A stretch of DNA of 64,000 nt from Comamonas badia DSM 17552 (lineage in GTDB: Bacteria; Pseudomonadota; Gammaproteobacteria; Burkholderiales; Burkholderiaceae_C). The stretch spans positions 1 to 64,000 of the forward strand of contig NZ_AXVM01000006.1 in assembly GCF_000484635.1 (NCBI RefSeq), written 5' to 3'. Position 1 is the first letter of the stretch, and every line of letters begins with the position of its first letter. Positions 37,242 to 45,893 of the stretch are shown here, piece by piece. Under the pieces are notes generated by a model. It ran no database searches. It was given only the letters and a program-made list of their open reading frames with translations, and had not been told where the DNA came from. The translations under genes were made by a program, and so were the position numbers.

Positions 37242-38051
37242 TTATTTGACGATGTTCTTGCCGAACCACTGTTCGGAAATCTTCGCGGCGGCGCCGTCGG
37301 CCTTCATGTCGGCCAGCACCTTGTCGAGCTTGCCCAGCAGCTCGGTGTCTTCCTTGCGCAGGCCCACGCCGTATTCCTCGGTGCCGAAGTTCTCATCCAG
37401 CACCGCGTACTGGTCCGGCTTCTTGGCCACGTAGTAGCGCCCCACCACCTCATCGACCACCACGGCGTTCAGGCGCCCGGCGGAAAGATCCATCAGCGCG
37501 GTCACGTTGTCGCCGAAGGTCTTGAATTCCTTGAACGACTTGAACACCGCGTCCTCCTTCTTGACCGCATCGACCGCGCTGGAGCCTTCCTGCGCGCCGA
37601 CGACCTTGCCCGCGAGGTCGGCCTTGGTCTTGATCGCCGAATCGGCCGGCACCACGATGATCTGGTGGTTTTCCATGTAGGGCGCGGTGAAGGCAATATT
37701 CCGCTTGCGCTCTTCGGTGATGGTCAGGCCGTTCCACAGCGCATCGACGCGCTTGCCCGACAGCTCGGCCTCCTTGGCGTTCCAGTCGATGGGCTTGAAA
37801 TCCACCTCCAGACCCAGGCGCCTGGAAGCCTCCTTGGCCATGTCGATGTCAAAGCCCACCAGCTCGTTCTTCTCGTCGCGGAAACCCATGGGCGGGAAGT
37901 TGTCGTCCAGGCCGACGACAATTTTGGTGACGGCGGCAGGCGCGGCGGCGGCGGGTGTGGGCGCAGCCGCCGGTGCGGCGCTCTCCTGCCTGGAGCAGCC
38001 GGCCAGCAGCACGCCCAGGCTCAACAGGGCAACGGAGGCAAATTTCTTCAT
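37242..38051 (-). CDS. amino-acid ABC transporter substrate-binding lipoprotein
   Basis: The 269-residue protein begins with a lipoprotein signal (MKKFASVALLSLGVLLAGCS, lipid on Cys19) and an Ala/Pro linker. The SBP_bac_3 domain that follows has KIVVGLDDNFPPMGFRDEKN, VGFDIDMAKEASRRLGL and DWNAKEAELSGKRVDALWNG. It delivers a polar amino acid to the permease; the exact substrate cannot be read from the sequence. It is first in the three-gene operon. Confidence 0.92.
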   Translation of the reverse strand: MKKFASVALLSLGVLLAGCSRQESAAPAAAPTPAAAAPAAVTKIVVGLDDNFPPMGFRDEKNELVGFDIDMAKEASRRLGLEVDFKPIDWNAKEAELSGKRVDALWNGLTITEERKRNIAFTAPYMENHQIIVVPADSAIKTKADLAGKVVGAQEGSSAVDAVKKEDAVFKSFKEFKTFGDNVTALMDLSAGRLNAVVVDEVVGRYYVAKKPDQYAVLDENFGTEEYGVGLRKEDTELLGKLDKVLADMKADGAAAKISEQWFGKNIVK

Positions 38052-38136
38052 GGTCTGGGTCCTCGAATGGGATATGCGGCAAAGCTTCGTATTGTCCCAT
38101 TGATCGCACTTGGGCTATTCTTCGCGGTTCAGCGCC

Positions 38137-38499
38137 ATGTCCTCGCCCTTCCCATCGCGTCGCCCCAGCCCGTCCCGCCGCAGCCTGCTGTGGGCGTTGG
38201 CGCTCGCGCTGGTGCTGGCCCCGGCGCTGGTCGGCATGCACCGCATGCTGCATCTGCCCGTGGCGGTCAGCACGGCCGCGCCCCAGGTGGCCGCGAAGGG
38301 GCTGAGCGCACTGTTCCTGGGCCACGACGCAGCCGAATGCCAGCTGCTCGACCAGCTCATCCACGGCGGCGCGCCTGCTGCGGCGTGGGTGCCGCCCCTC
38401 ACGCACGCAGCACCCGCGTGCCCACCCGCACCCGCGGCGCAGACGCCACGCGCCCAGGCGGCGCTGCCGTTTCTGGCGCGCGCCCCACCCCGGGCCTGA
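38137..38499 (+). CDS. small DUF2946-like protein upstream of the TonB receptor
   Basis: A 120-residue protein with one N-terminal hydrophobic helix (SLLWALALALVLAPALVG) followed by HRMLHL, then LFLGHDAAECQLLDQL, and an Ala/Pro-rich tail. The helix plus the GHD..EC.L.DQL pattern resembles DUF2946 proteins, often found beside metal-related TonB receptors. Family membership is tentative. ATG 38137 lacks a clear ribosome binding site. Confidence 0.55.
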   Translation: MSSPFPSRRPSPSRRSLLWALALALVLAPALVGMHRMLHLPVAVSTAAPQVAAKGLSALFLGHDAAECQLLDQLIHGGAPAAAWVPPLTHAAPACPPAPAAQTPRAQAALPFLARAPPRA

Positions 38500-38507
38500 A
38501 ATTCCTA

Positions 38508-38557
38508 TTCTGATAGCTGAAAGCGCTTGCTGGGCAAGCGCTGAGGCTGATTTTTGC
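38508..38557. repeat. palindromic repeat, family A
   Basis: TCTGATAGCTGAAAGCGCTT, GCTGGGCAAGCGCTGAGGCT, GATTTTTG. The inner stem AGCGCTTGC/GCAAGCGCT is perfect. It lies directly after the DUF2946-like gene. Confidence 0.85.
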
Positions 38558-38581
38558 TTTGGAACTTCCGGTTTCAGAGCG

Positions 38582-38608
38582 GGCCGTGCCTGCACCCGCG
38601 GCACGGCC
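38582..38608 (+). other. leader hairpin before the TonB receptor gene
   Basis: GGCCGTGCC and GGCACGGCC form a perfect nine-pair stem with a nine-base loop, just before the AGGAA ribosome binding site of the receptor gene. No T run follows, so it is more likely a leader structure than a terminator. Function unknown. Confidence 0.55.
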
Positions 38609-38625
38609 ATTTCAGGAACGTTTTC

Positions 38626-40710
38626 ATGCCTTACACCTTTCCCCCACCCGCGCAGCTACGCCTGGCGTTGCTTGCCACCGCGCTGCTCGGCAGCAGCCTG
38701 CACCATGCGCAGGCCCAGGACGCAGCACCCGCAGCGCTCCCCCCCGTCACCGTTTCGGCCAGCGGCCTGGAGCAGGCCACCGGCGACATGGCCACGCCCG
38801 TGAGCGTGATCGAGGGCGACGAACTCGTGCGCCGGCGCGAGGCCACGCTCGGCGACACGCTGTCCAGCGAACCCGGCATCCAGGCCACGCACTTCGGCGC
38901 CGGCGCCAGCCGCCCGGTGATCCGCGGCATGGACGGCCCGCGCGTGCAGATACTCACCGACGGCTCGGAGGTACAGGACGCCTCCTCCGTCAGCCCGGAC
39001 CACGCGGTCGTCGTCGAGCCCATGCTGGCGCGCCAGATCGAGGTGCTGCGCGGCCCCTCGGCGCTGATCCACGGCGGCGGCGCCATCGGCGGCGTGGTCA
39101 ACGTGCTCGACAACAAGATCCCGACGGCCCTCCCCGAGAAGGGCATCGCAGGCAGCGCCGAGCTGCGCGGCGCCACGGCGGCGCGCGAGAAGACCGGCGC
39201 CTTCGAGCTCACCGGCGGCGCGGGCCAGTTCGCCGTGCACGTGCAGGGCCTGGCGCGCGATGCGGGCGACTACCGCGTCGGCAGCGGCTGGAGCGGCGGC
39301 AACAGCGTGCCCGGCAGCTTCAACCGCGGCGATGACGGGAGCCTGGGCCTGTCGTGGATCGCCGACCGCGGCTACCTCGGCCTGGCGTACACGCGCCAGA
39401 CCGCGCGCTACGGCCTGCCCGGGCACAACCACGCCTACGAGGACTGCCATACCCATGGCGACCACCTGCACTGCGGCGGCCATGACGACCATGACGGCCA
39501 TGACCACGATGACCATGGCCACGGCGACGAGGAAGAGCACTCGCCCGGCGACGTACCGGTGGTGAACCTGCGCAGCCACCGCTGGGACCTGCGCGGCGAG
39601 ATGCGCCAGCCGTTTGCCGGCATCGCCGCCGTGCGCCTGCGCGCCGGCGTGACCGGCTACCGCCACGATGAAGTGGAAGACGGCAGCATCGCCACCACCT
39701 TCCGCAACAAGGCGCGCGACCTGCGCATCGAACTGCAGCAAGAGTCGATCGGCGGCTGGCGCGGCGTGTTCGGCCTGCAGACCAGCGAGCGCCGCTTCAG
39801 CGCCCTGGGCGAGGAAGCCTACGTGCAGCCGACCACCACGCGGCGCACCAGCCTGTTCGTGCTGGAACAATACGAGTGGCGGCAATGGCGCTTCGAAGGC
39901 GCGCTGCGCCAGGAACACCAGAGCGTGGACGCGCTGGAATCCGGCCTCTCCAGCCGGCACAACGGCACCTCGGCATCGCTCGGCGCGGTGTGGAAATTCA
40001 CGCCCGGCTACCAGCTCTCGACCTCGCTCACGCACGCGCGGCGCATGCCCACCGCCGAGGAGCTCTACGCCAACGGCCTGCACATGGCCACCAGCACCTA
40101 CGAGCGCGGCAACCCCGACCTGAAGCCCGAGACGGCGCAATCCATCGACCTGGCGCTGCGCAAGACCGCGGGCGACACGACATTTGGCGTGAGCCTGTTC
40201 CACAACCGCGTCAAGGGCTACATCTACGGCCGCACGCTCGACGAGCTGGACGGTCTGCAGCTGCTGCAATACAGCCAGCAGAACGTCACCTTCCGCGGCC
40301 TGGAGGCACAGGTGCGCCAGCGCCTGACGCGCAACCTGGGGGTGACGCTGTTCGGCGACCTGGTGCGCGCGCGCCTGGGCGCCGGCGGCAACCTGCCGCG
40401 CATTCCGGCCGCACGCGCCGGTGTGCGGCTGGACACCACGTGGCAGCGCTGGGACGGGCGGATCGAATGGGTGCAGGTGGCGCGGCAAAACCGCATCGCC
40501 GACTTCGAGACCGCCACCCCGGGCTACGGCATGCTCAGTCTGGGCGCCACCTACAACAGCCAGTTCAGCGATGGCACGCCGTGGCAGTTCTATGTGCGCG
40601 CGAGCAACCTCACCAACCGCCTGGCCTACGCCCACACCTCGTTCATCAAGAACGCCGCGCCGCTCATGGGGCGCAACATCGCCGTCGGCCTGCGGGTGTC
40701 GTTCCAGTGA
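38626..40710 (+). CDS. TonB-dependent outer-membrane receptor with His/Asp-rich loop, ZnuD-like
   Basis: The 694-residue protein has a signal peptide (to about residue 30, HHAQAQDAA), a plug domain (PVTVSASGLEQATGDMATPV, RGMDGPRVQILTDG, VEVLRGPSALIHGGGAIGG-like region) and a beta barrel ending in phenylalanine (GLRVSFQ region). Near residues 265-305 an extracellular loop is packed with histidine and aspartate (DCHTHGDHLHCGGHDDHDGH, then DHDDHGHGDEEEH). Such loops occur in the zinc receptor ZnuD, so zinc or another divalent metal is the likely cargo. AGGAACG precedes ATG 38626. No Zur box is visible upstream. Confidence 0.85.
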   Translation: MPYTFPPPAQLRLALLATALLGSSLHHAQAQDAAPAALPPVTVSASGLEQATGDMATPVSVIEGDELVRRREATLGDTLSSEPGIQATHFGAGASRPVIRGMDGPRVQILTDGSEVQDASSVSPDHAVVVEPMLARQIEVLRGPSALIHGGGAIGGVVNVLDNKIPTALPEKGIAGSAELRGATAAREKTGAFELTGGAGQFAVHVQGLARDAGDYRVGSGWSGGNSVPGSFNRGDDGSLGLSWIADRGYLGLAYTRQTARYGLPGHNHAYEDCHTHGDHLHCGGHDDHDGHDHDDHGHGDEEEHSPGDVPVVNLRSHRWDLRGEMRQPFAGIAAVRLRAGVTGYRHDEVEDGSIATTFRNKARDLRIELQQESIGGWRGVFGLQTSERRFSALGEEAYVQPTTTRRTSLFVLEQYEWRQWRFEGALRQEHQSVDALESGLSSRHNGTSASLGAVWKFTPGYQLSTSLTHARRMPTAEELYANGLHMATSTYERGNPDLKPETAQSIDLALRKTAGDTTFGVSLFHNRVKGYIYGRTLDELDGLQLLQYSQQNVTFRGLEAQVRQRLTRNLGVTLFGDLVRARLGAGGNLPRIPAARAGVRLDTTWQRWDGRIEWVQVARQNRIADFETATPGYGMLSLGATYNSQFSDGTPWQFYVRASNLTNRLAYAHTSFIKNAAPLMGRNIAVGLRVSFQ

Positions 40711-40736
40711 CGAAGCCGTTTGAAGTTTGAACCGAC

Positions 40737-40758
40737 TGTGGGAGCGGCCGCTCCCACA
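40737..40758. terminator. perfect 22-base palindrome between the receptor and methyltransferase genes
   Basis: TGTGGGAGCGG directly followed by its reverse complement CCGCTCCCACA. It lies 26 bases after the receptor stop and 24 bases before the stop of the opposing gene. It can fold on both strands, but no T run follows, so its role as terminator is inferred. Confidence 0.55.
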
Positions 40759-40781
40759 ACCCGAGACTGCATCGAGCCGGA

Positions 40782-41663
40782 TCAATGGCTCGGATCGTTC
40801 ACCCCGAAGCGCGCGCCCAGCGCCTGGCGCAGGCCGAACTCATCGAGGATGGCCACCAGGCGCTCCTGCGCGCTGCGCTTTTTCTGCCCGGTATGGCGCG
40901 CCACGATCAGCTCGTTCTTCAGGCTGTGCTCCCAGCCGACGAGCTCGGTCACCGTCACCTGGTAGCCGCTGGCCTCCAGGCGCAGGCAGCGCAGCACGTT
41001 GGTGATCTGGCTGCCGATCTCGCGCGTGTGGATGGGGTGGCGCCAGAGCTCGGCCAGCGGCGTGCGCGCGAGGTTGAAGGCCTTGTTTTGCCGCAGGCCC
41101 CGGGCCACCTCGGCCTGGCAGCAGGGCACCAGCACCATATAGCGCGCCTGTTTGGCCAGGCCAAAGTCGATCGCGTCGTCCGTCGCGCTGTCGCAGGCGT
41201 GCAGCGCGGTGATGATGTCAAAGCGCTCGGGCAGATCGGCCTGCGCGGCGGCGTCGGCCACCGCCATGTCCAGAAAGCGCATGCGCGTGAAGCCCAGGCG
41301 CGCCGCGAGCTCGCGCGAGCGCCGCACCAGCTCGGCGCGCCATTCGATGCCGACGACCTCGCCGCGCGCGAGCGGCTTGAAGAACAGGTCGTAGAGGATG
41401 AAACCCAGGTAGGACTTGCCCGCGCCATGGTCCGCCAGCAAGGGCGCGTGCCCCTCCCGCGCGAGCTCCTGCAGCAGCGGTTCAATGAACTGGTAGAGGT
41501 GGTAGACCTGCTTGAGCTTGCGCCGCGAGTCCTGGTTCATCAGCGCATCGCGCGTGAGGATGTGCAGTTCCTGCAGCAGCTCCACCGATTGCCCCGGACG
41601 CAGCTCGGCCAGCACCGCCGCGCGGGCCGCTTCCGGGCTCGCGCCCGCGCGCCGCTGGCTCAT
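40782..41663 (-). CDS. class I SAM-dependent methyltransferase (Methyltransf_32 type)
   Basis: The 293-residue protein has the SAM-binding motif LLADHGAGKSYLGFILYDL near 75-93, as in Methyltransf_32/METTL25-like proteins, then VVGIEWRAELVRRSRELA and ITALHACDSATDDAIDFGL. Substrate unknown; RNA is possible. Its ATG overlaps the DUF1415 stop by four bases, so the two genes are translated together. Confidence 0.85.
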   Translation of the reverse strand: MSQRRAGASPEAARAAVLAELRPGQSVELLQELHILTRDALMNQDSRRKLKQVYHLYQFIEPLLQELAREGHAPLLADHGAGKSYLGFILYDLFFKPLARGEVVGIEWRAELVRRSRELAARLGFTRMRFLDMAVADAAAQADLPERFDIITALHACDSATDDAIDFGLAKQARYMVLVPCCQAEVARGLRQNKAFNLARTPLAELWRHPIHTREIGSQITNVLRCLRLEASGYQVTVTELVGWEHSLKNELIVARHTGQKKRSAQERLVAILDEFGLRQALGARFGVNDPSH

Positions 41664-42256
41664 TGCGGCTCCTGATCCTGATCGCCGGCCGCATGCAACG
41701 GGCAGCGCGCGCCCACGTCCAGCGCCTTCCAGCCCTCGGCGCCCAGTTTTTCGACCACTTCGATGTTGCGCTCGAAAATGGCCTCGGCCTCGGGAAACTG
41801 CTCCACCGCGCGGTCGATGCTTTCCTCGCGCAGCAGGTGCAGCGTGGGATACGGCGCGCGGTTGGTGTTGTTGCTGGTGTCCTCCGGCCCGGTACCCTCG
41901 AACTGAAAGCGCGGATGAAACGGCGCCACCTGCAGGATGCCCGCCAGGTCCATGGCCTCGACGAGGTCGTCGGCCGCTTCGAGAAAATCATTGAACGCGA
42001 GGAAATCGGGGAAGGCGAACGGCAGCATCAGCAGCGTGGTGTCGCGCCGCTCTGGATTGACCTCTGCCAGCGCCTCCAGTTCGCGCTGCAAATCCAAGAG
42101 CACGCCGCGCTCGTCCTGCGCGCCGCTGACGGCAAAATGGATCTGATTTTTTGCCTCCACGCCTTTTGCGAAAGGGCAGAGGTTGAGACCGATCACCGCC
42201 CGCTCCAGCCAGCGGCGGGTATCGGCAATCACGGTGTCTTCGAGCGCTTGGTCCAT
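41660..42256 (-). CDS. DUF1415 family protein
   Basis: The 198-residue protein shows the DUF1415 pattern: TRRWLERAVIGLNLCPFAKG near 13-32, TTLLMLPFAFPDFLAFNDFL, FHPRFQFEGTGPEDTSNNTN and RAPYPTLHLLREESI. Function is not established. It is followed directly by the methyltransferase gene. ATG 42256 is six bases after the MFS gene stop. Confidence 0.88.
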   Translation of the reverse strand: MDQALEDTVIADTRRWLERAVIGLNLCPFAKGVEAKNQIHFAVSGAQDERGVLLDLQRELEALAEVNPERRDTTLLMLPFAFPDFLAFNDFLEAADDLVEAMDLAGILQVAPFHPRFQFEGTGPEDTSNNTNRAPYPTLHLLREESIDRAVEQFPEAEAIFERNIEVVEKLGAEGWKALDVGARCPLHAAGDQDQEPQ

Positions 42257-42262
42257 GCCGAA

Positions 42263-43462
42263 TTAGACCGCAACCCGCTTGAGGTGCCGCTCGATCGCCC
42301 AGGCCAGCACCGCGCCGCACAGGCTGCAGCCGCCCAGAATCACCCAGGTCCACTGCCAGTTGCCGGCCTGGCTCGCCACCCAGGCGACCACCGGCGGGCC
42401 GATGAACTGGCCGATGGCGGACCACTGCAGTATCCAGCCCATGGTGGTGGAGATCGTCTGATCGCTCGGCGCCAGGCGCGGCGCCAGGCCAAACAGCCCG
42501 CCTGGAATCATCCCGCCCAGGGCAGAGAACAGCAGCGCCCCGCCGTAGCGCAGCACGGGGGCCTGCTCGGTCACGCTGGCAAACGCCAGAAAGGCGCCCA
42601 GCGCCATCGCGCCAAACGCGCCCCAGAGCACCCGCTGCGGCGCCACGCCGCGCGCCAGCAGACGGCCCGCCAGGATATTGCCGATCATGTTGGCGCCCGC
42701 CACCGTCGCCGTGAGCACCGCGCCCAGCGTGCCCGTCCAGCCCGAGGCCTGGTAGAGCGCCGGCAGAAAGCCGATGACCGAGAGCCACTGCGCCGAATAC
42801 ACCGCAAAGGTGAGCGCCGCCAGCCACGGCCCGCGAGCGCCCAGCGTCTGCGTGAGGCGCGCGCGCCAGGCCGGGCCGCCGCCGGCGAAATGCGGCGGGT
42901 CGTGCGGCACGCTGCGCGCGAGCCAGAAAAGCATGGCCAGCGAGACCGATGCAATCAGCCACCACCAGCCATTCCAGTCGATCAGGCCCATGATGCCCGG
43001 CCCGGCCAGCAGCGCCAGCGCCGTGCCAAAAGGCATGAAGCTGCCCCACACGCCAAGCATGCGCGTGCGCTGCGTGGATTTGACGCTGCGCGCAATCAGG
43101 CTGGGCGCCGGCACCGTGGTCATCAAAAAACCCAGGCCCTCCACCGCGCGCAGCAGCAGCAGCACGCCCACGGTGTGCGCAAAACCGCCGGCAAACCCCG
43201 CCAGCGTGAGCAGCGCCAGCCCGATCAGCATGCTGCGCCTGAGCCCGATGCCATCGCCCGTGAGCCCGGCGACGATGCCCAGGCCCATGGATGCCAGCTG
43301 CACCAGCGACAGCAAAAAACCCGCCTGCACCAGCGTGATGCCCAGCTCGCGCTGCAGCACCGGCACCGCGGGCGGCAGCTTGGCGATGTGCAGCGCCGCC
43401 GCCACCCCCGCCAGAACGACGATGAGCGCAATGCGGATGCCCGGATCGGCGCGGGAATTCAT
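42263..43462 (-). CDS. MFS transporter (CynX/NimT-like)
   Basis: The 399-residue protein has about twelve hydrophobic segments. Motifs between helices 2 and 3 (GLTGDGIGLRRSMLIGLALL) and the central loop fit the major facilitator superfamily. The closest recalled relatives are CynX-type transporters of small organic anions. Substrate unknown. Its ATG overlaps the dGTPase stop by four bases. Confidence 0.85.
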   Translation of the reverse strand: MNSRADPGIRIALIVVLAGVAAALHIAKLPPAVPVLQRELGITLVQAGFLLSLVQLASMGLGIVAGLTGDGIGLRRSMLIGLALLTLAGFAGGFAHTVGVLLLLRAVEGLGFLMTTVPAPSLIARSVKSTQRTRMLGVWGSFMPFGTALALLAGPGIMGLIDWNGWWWLIASVSLAMLFWLARSVPHDPPHFAGGGPAWRARLTQTLGARGPWLAALTFAVYSAQWLSVIGFLPALYQASGWTGTLGAVLTATVAGANMIGNILAGRLLARGVAPQRVLWGAFGAMALGAFLAFASVTEQAPVLRYGGALLFSALGGMIPGGLFGLAPRLAPSDQTISTTMGWILQWSAIGQFIGPPVVAWVASQAGNWQWTWVILGGCSLCGAVLAWAIERHLKRVAV

Positions 43463-44613
43463 GCCAGCAGTTTGCGCCCGGTCAGGCGTTCGTGCTCGCG
43501 CAGCGCGTAGCGGTCCGTCATGCCGGCGATGAAATCCGCCACCGCGCGCGCGTGCCGCGCCGGCCCTGCCCCGGCCGCCTTCGCCGCCTGCGCCGCGGGC
43601 ATCTGCGCGGCATCCGATTGATAAATGCCGAACAGCTCGCGCACCACCTGCTGCGCCGCCGCCATGGTCTGCACCACCCGCGGGTGGCGGTAGAGCTGGC
43701 CGAAGAGAAACTCGCGCAGCTCACCCATGCGCGCCTGCATGTCGCCGGAGAACGCCACCAGCCGGGGCAGTTGCCGCACCGCCTGCACATGCGCCGGCCG
43801 CGCCACATCCAGCGCCGCACGCGTGGTGGCGATCACGTCATAGACCTGGCTGCTCAGCAGGCGCCGAATCGTCTCGTGGCGCAGGCGCCGTTCATCGAGC
43901 CGCGGGTACTGCGCCAGCACCTGCGCCATGCACCGCGCCACCAGCGGCACCTGCCGCAGCTGCGCCAGCATGATCAGGCCGGAGCGCACGCCATCGTCCA
44001 CGTCGTGCGCGCAATACGCAATGGCATCGACCAGATTGCACAGCTGCGCCTCCAGGCTGGGCTGCCCGCCGTGCAGAAAGCGCGCCGCCACGCCGCCCGG
44101 CTCGCGCGCTTCGATCCGTTCGGCATTGCGGCGCGAACAGTGCTTGAGAATGCCCTCGCGCGCCTCGAAGCTCAGGTTCAGCCCGTCGTAGGCCGGGTAG
44201 CGCTCTTCGAGCGCATCGACCACGCGCAGGCTCTGCAGGTTGTGCTCGAAGCCGCCCCACTCGCGCATGCAGCCGTTCAGCGCCTCCTGCCCCGCATGGC
44301 CAAACGGCGTGTGCCCCAAGTCGTGCGCCAGGCAGATCGCCTCCACCAGGTCTTCGTTGAGCCGCAGCGAGCGCGCAATCGAGCGCCCGAGCTGCGCCAC
44401 CTCCAGCGAATGCGTGAGCCGGGTGCGGAACAGATCACCCTCGTGGTTCACGAACACCTGCGTCTTGTATTCCAGCCGCCGGAACGCCGACGAATGCACG
44501 ATGCGGTCGCGGTCGCGCTGGTAGTCGCTGCGCGTGGCGTCCGGCGCAACCGGGTGGCGCCTGCCACGCGTCTGCTCGGGATGGCAGGCGTAGGGCGCAA
44601 GTTCAAAAATCAT
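43459..44613 (-). CDS. dgt: deoxyguanosinetriphosphate triphosphohydrolase-like HD protein
   Basis: The 384-residue HD-domain enzyme hydrolyses dNTPs to nucleoside and triphosphate. It has SSAFRRLEYKTQVFVNHEGD, RTRLTHSLEVAQLGRSIA, the metal site AICLAHDLGHTPFGHAGQEA and DAIAYCAHDVDDG. This matches type 2 dGTPase-like proteins. It lies after aroB, as in many Burkholderiales, separated by a family A repeat, and overlaps the MFS gene. Confidence 0.94.
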   Translation of the reverse strand: MIFELAPYACHPEQTRGRRHPVAPDATRSDYQRDRDRIVHSSAFRRLEYKTQVFVNHEGDLFRTRLTHSLEVAQLGRSIARSLRLNEDLVEAICLAHDLGHTPFGHAGQEALNGCMREWGGFEHNLQSLRVVDALEERYPAYDGLNLSFEAREGILKHCSRRNAERIEAREPGGVAARFLHGGQPSLEAQLCNLVDAIAYCAHDVDDGVRSGLIMLAQLRQVPLVARCMAQVLAQYPRLDERRLRHETIRRLLSSQVYDVIATTRAALDVARPAHVQAVRQLPRLVAFSGDMQARMGELREFLFGQLYRHPRVVQTMAAAQQVVRELFGIYQSDAAQMPAAQAAKAAGAGPARHARAVADFIAGMTDRYALREHERLTGRKLLA

Positions 44614-44677
44614 GGTGAAAACAGGCTACAGCGCTTTACAGACAAGCGCAGGCAGCTATCTTATTGATATTTTTCAA
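44612..44677. repeat. palindromic repeat, family A, between dgt and aroB
   Basis: TGGTGAAAACAGGCTACAGC, GCTTTACAGACAAGCGCAGG, CAGCTATCTTATTGATATTT. It fills the gap exactly: the dgt ATG is at one edge, and the aroB TGA stop lies at the other edge within TTGAAAAATATC on the minus strand. Confidence 0.8.
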
Positions 44678-45780
44678 CCCGCGCAGCACGCGTCGATGAC
44701 TTCGCGCACCAGCGCATCCGGCGCGGCACGCACCACGGCCTTGCCCGGCCCGGCCAGCAGCACGAAGCGGATCTCGCCCGCCTCGGCCTTCTTGTCCACG
44801 CGCATCAGCTCCAGGTAGCGCCCGGCATTGTCGTGCCGGTCAATCACCGCTCCCCGCGTGGGCAACCCGGCACGCGCCAGCAGCGCACGCAGGCGCTGCA
44901 CGAAGCGCTCATCGACCATGCCCAGCCGGCGCGAGAGCTCGGCCGCCATCACCATGCCCGCCGCCACCCCCTCGCCATGCAGCCAGACGCCATAGCCCAT
45001 GCCGGTCTCCATCGCATGGCCGAAGGTGTGGCCGAAGTTGAGAATGGCGCGCAGTCCGGCCTCGCGCTCGTCCTGCCCCACCACCTCGGCCTTGATCTCG
45101 CAGCAGCGCCGGACCACCTGCGCCAGCGCCGCCTTGTCGCGCGCGCGCACCGCCTCCATGTGCTCCTCCAGCCAGGCGAAGAAAGCCATGTCGGCGATCG
45201 GCCCGTACTTGATCACCTCTGCCAGGCCGGCTGACAGCTCGCGCTCCGGCAGCGTATCGAGCGTGGAGAGGTCGCAGAGCACCAGCCTGGGCTGGTAGAA
45301 CGCGCCGATCATGTTCTTGCCCTGCGGGTGGTTGATGGCCGTCTTGCCGCCCACGCTGGAATCCACCTGCGCCAGCAGCGTGGTGGGTACCTGCACAAAG
45401 GGCACGCCGCGCATGTAGCTGGCGGCGGCAAAGCCCGTCATGTCGCCCACCACACCGCCGCCCAGCGCGTAAAGCACCGTCTTGCGGTCGCAGCCGTGGG
45501 TGAGCAGCGCGTCGAAGATCAGGTTCAGCGTCTGCCAGTCCTTGTGCGCCTCGCCATCGGGCAGCACCACGACATGCACCTGGCGGTAATGCGGCTGCAG
45601 CCATTGCAGCAGCGCGTGCGCATGCAGCGGCTGCACGACGTCGTTGGTGACGACCATCGCGGCGGAACCGGGCGGCGGCGCCGCGATACCCGTACCGATC
45701 CCGCTCAGCGCGCCAAGAATCGCAATGTCATAGCTTCGATCGTGCAAGGGAATACGGACGGACGCGTGGAAATCGGGCAT
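44674..45780 (-). CDS. aroB: 3-dehydroquinate synthase
   Basis: AroB makes 3-dehydroquinate from DAHP in the shikimate pathway. The 368-residue protein has [60 protein letters not shown] and the metal ligands in [11 protein letters not shown] and [14 protein letters not shown] 45780 fits the family; ATG 45810 is in frame. The usual upstream partner aroK is not here. A strong terminator sits just upstream, so aroB needs its own promoter within the 56-base gap or beyond. Confidence 0.96.
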   Translation of the reverse strand: MPDFHASVRIPLHDRSYDIAILGALSGIGTGIAAPPPGSAAMVVTNDVVQPLHAHALLQWLQPHYRQVHVVVLPDGEAHKDWQTLNLIFDALLTHGCDRKTVLYALGGGVVGDMTGFAAASYMRGVPFVQVPTTLLAQVDSSVGGKTAINHPQGKNMIGAFYQPRLVLCDLSTLDTLPERELSAGLAEVIKYGPIADMAFFAWLEEHMEAVRARDKAALAQVVRRCCEIKAEVVGQDEREAGLRAILNFGHTFGHAMETGMGYGVWLHGEGVAAGMVMAAELSRRLGMVDERFVQRLRALLARAGLPTRGAVIDRHDNAGRYLELMRVDKKAEAGEIRFVLLAGPGKAVVRAAPDALVREVIDACCAG

Positions 45781-45836
45781 GACGGTCGGGGGCGGGATCA
45801 AATTCCGCATGGAGAGAGGGCTGGATCGTAGCCGAC

Positions 45837-45868
45837 AAAAAACCCCCGGTACCTGCGTACCGGGGGTT
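45837..45868 (-). terminator. rho-independent terminator after the Ig-like lipoprotein gene
   Basis: On the minus strand AACCCCCGGTAC, loop GCAG, GTACCGGGGGTT and TTTT: a perfect twelve-pair stem followed by six T in total. It separates the pil/Ig-lipoprotein transcript from aroB. Confidence 0.95.
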
Positions 45869-45893
45869 GTGCATCACGCTATCGGTGCGAAGA

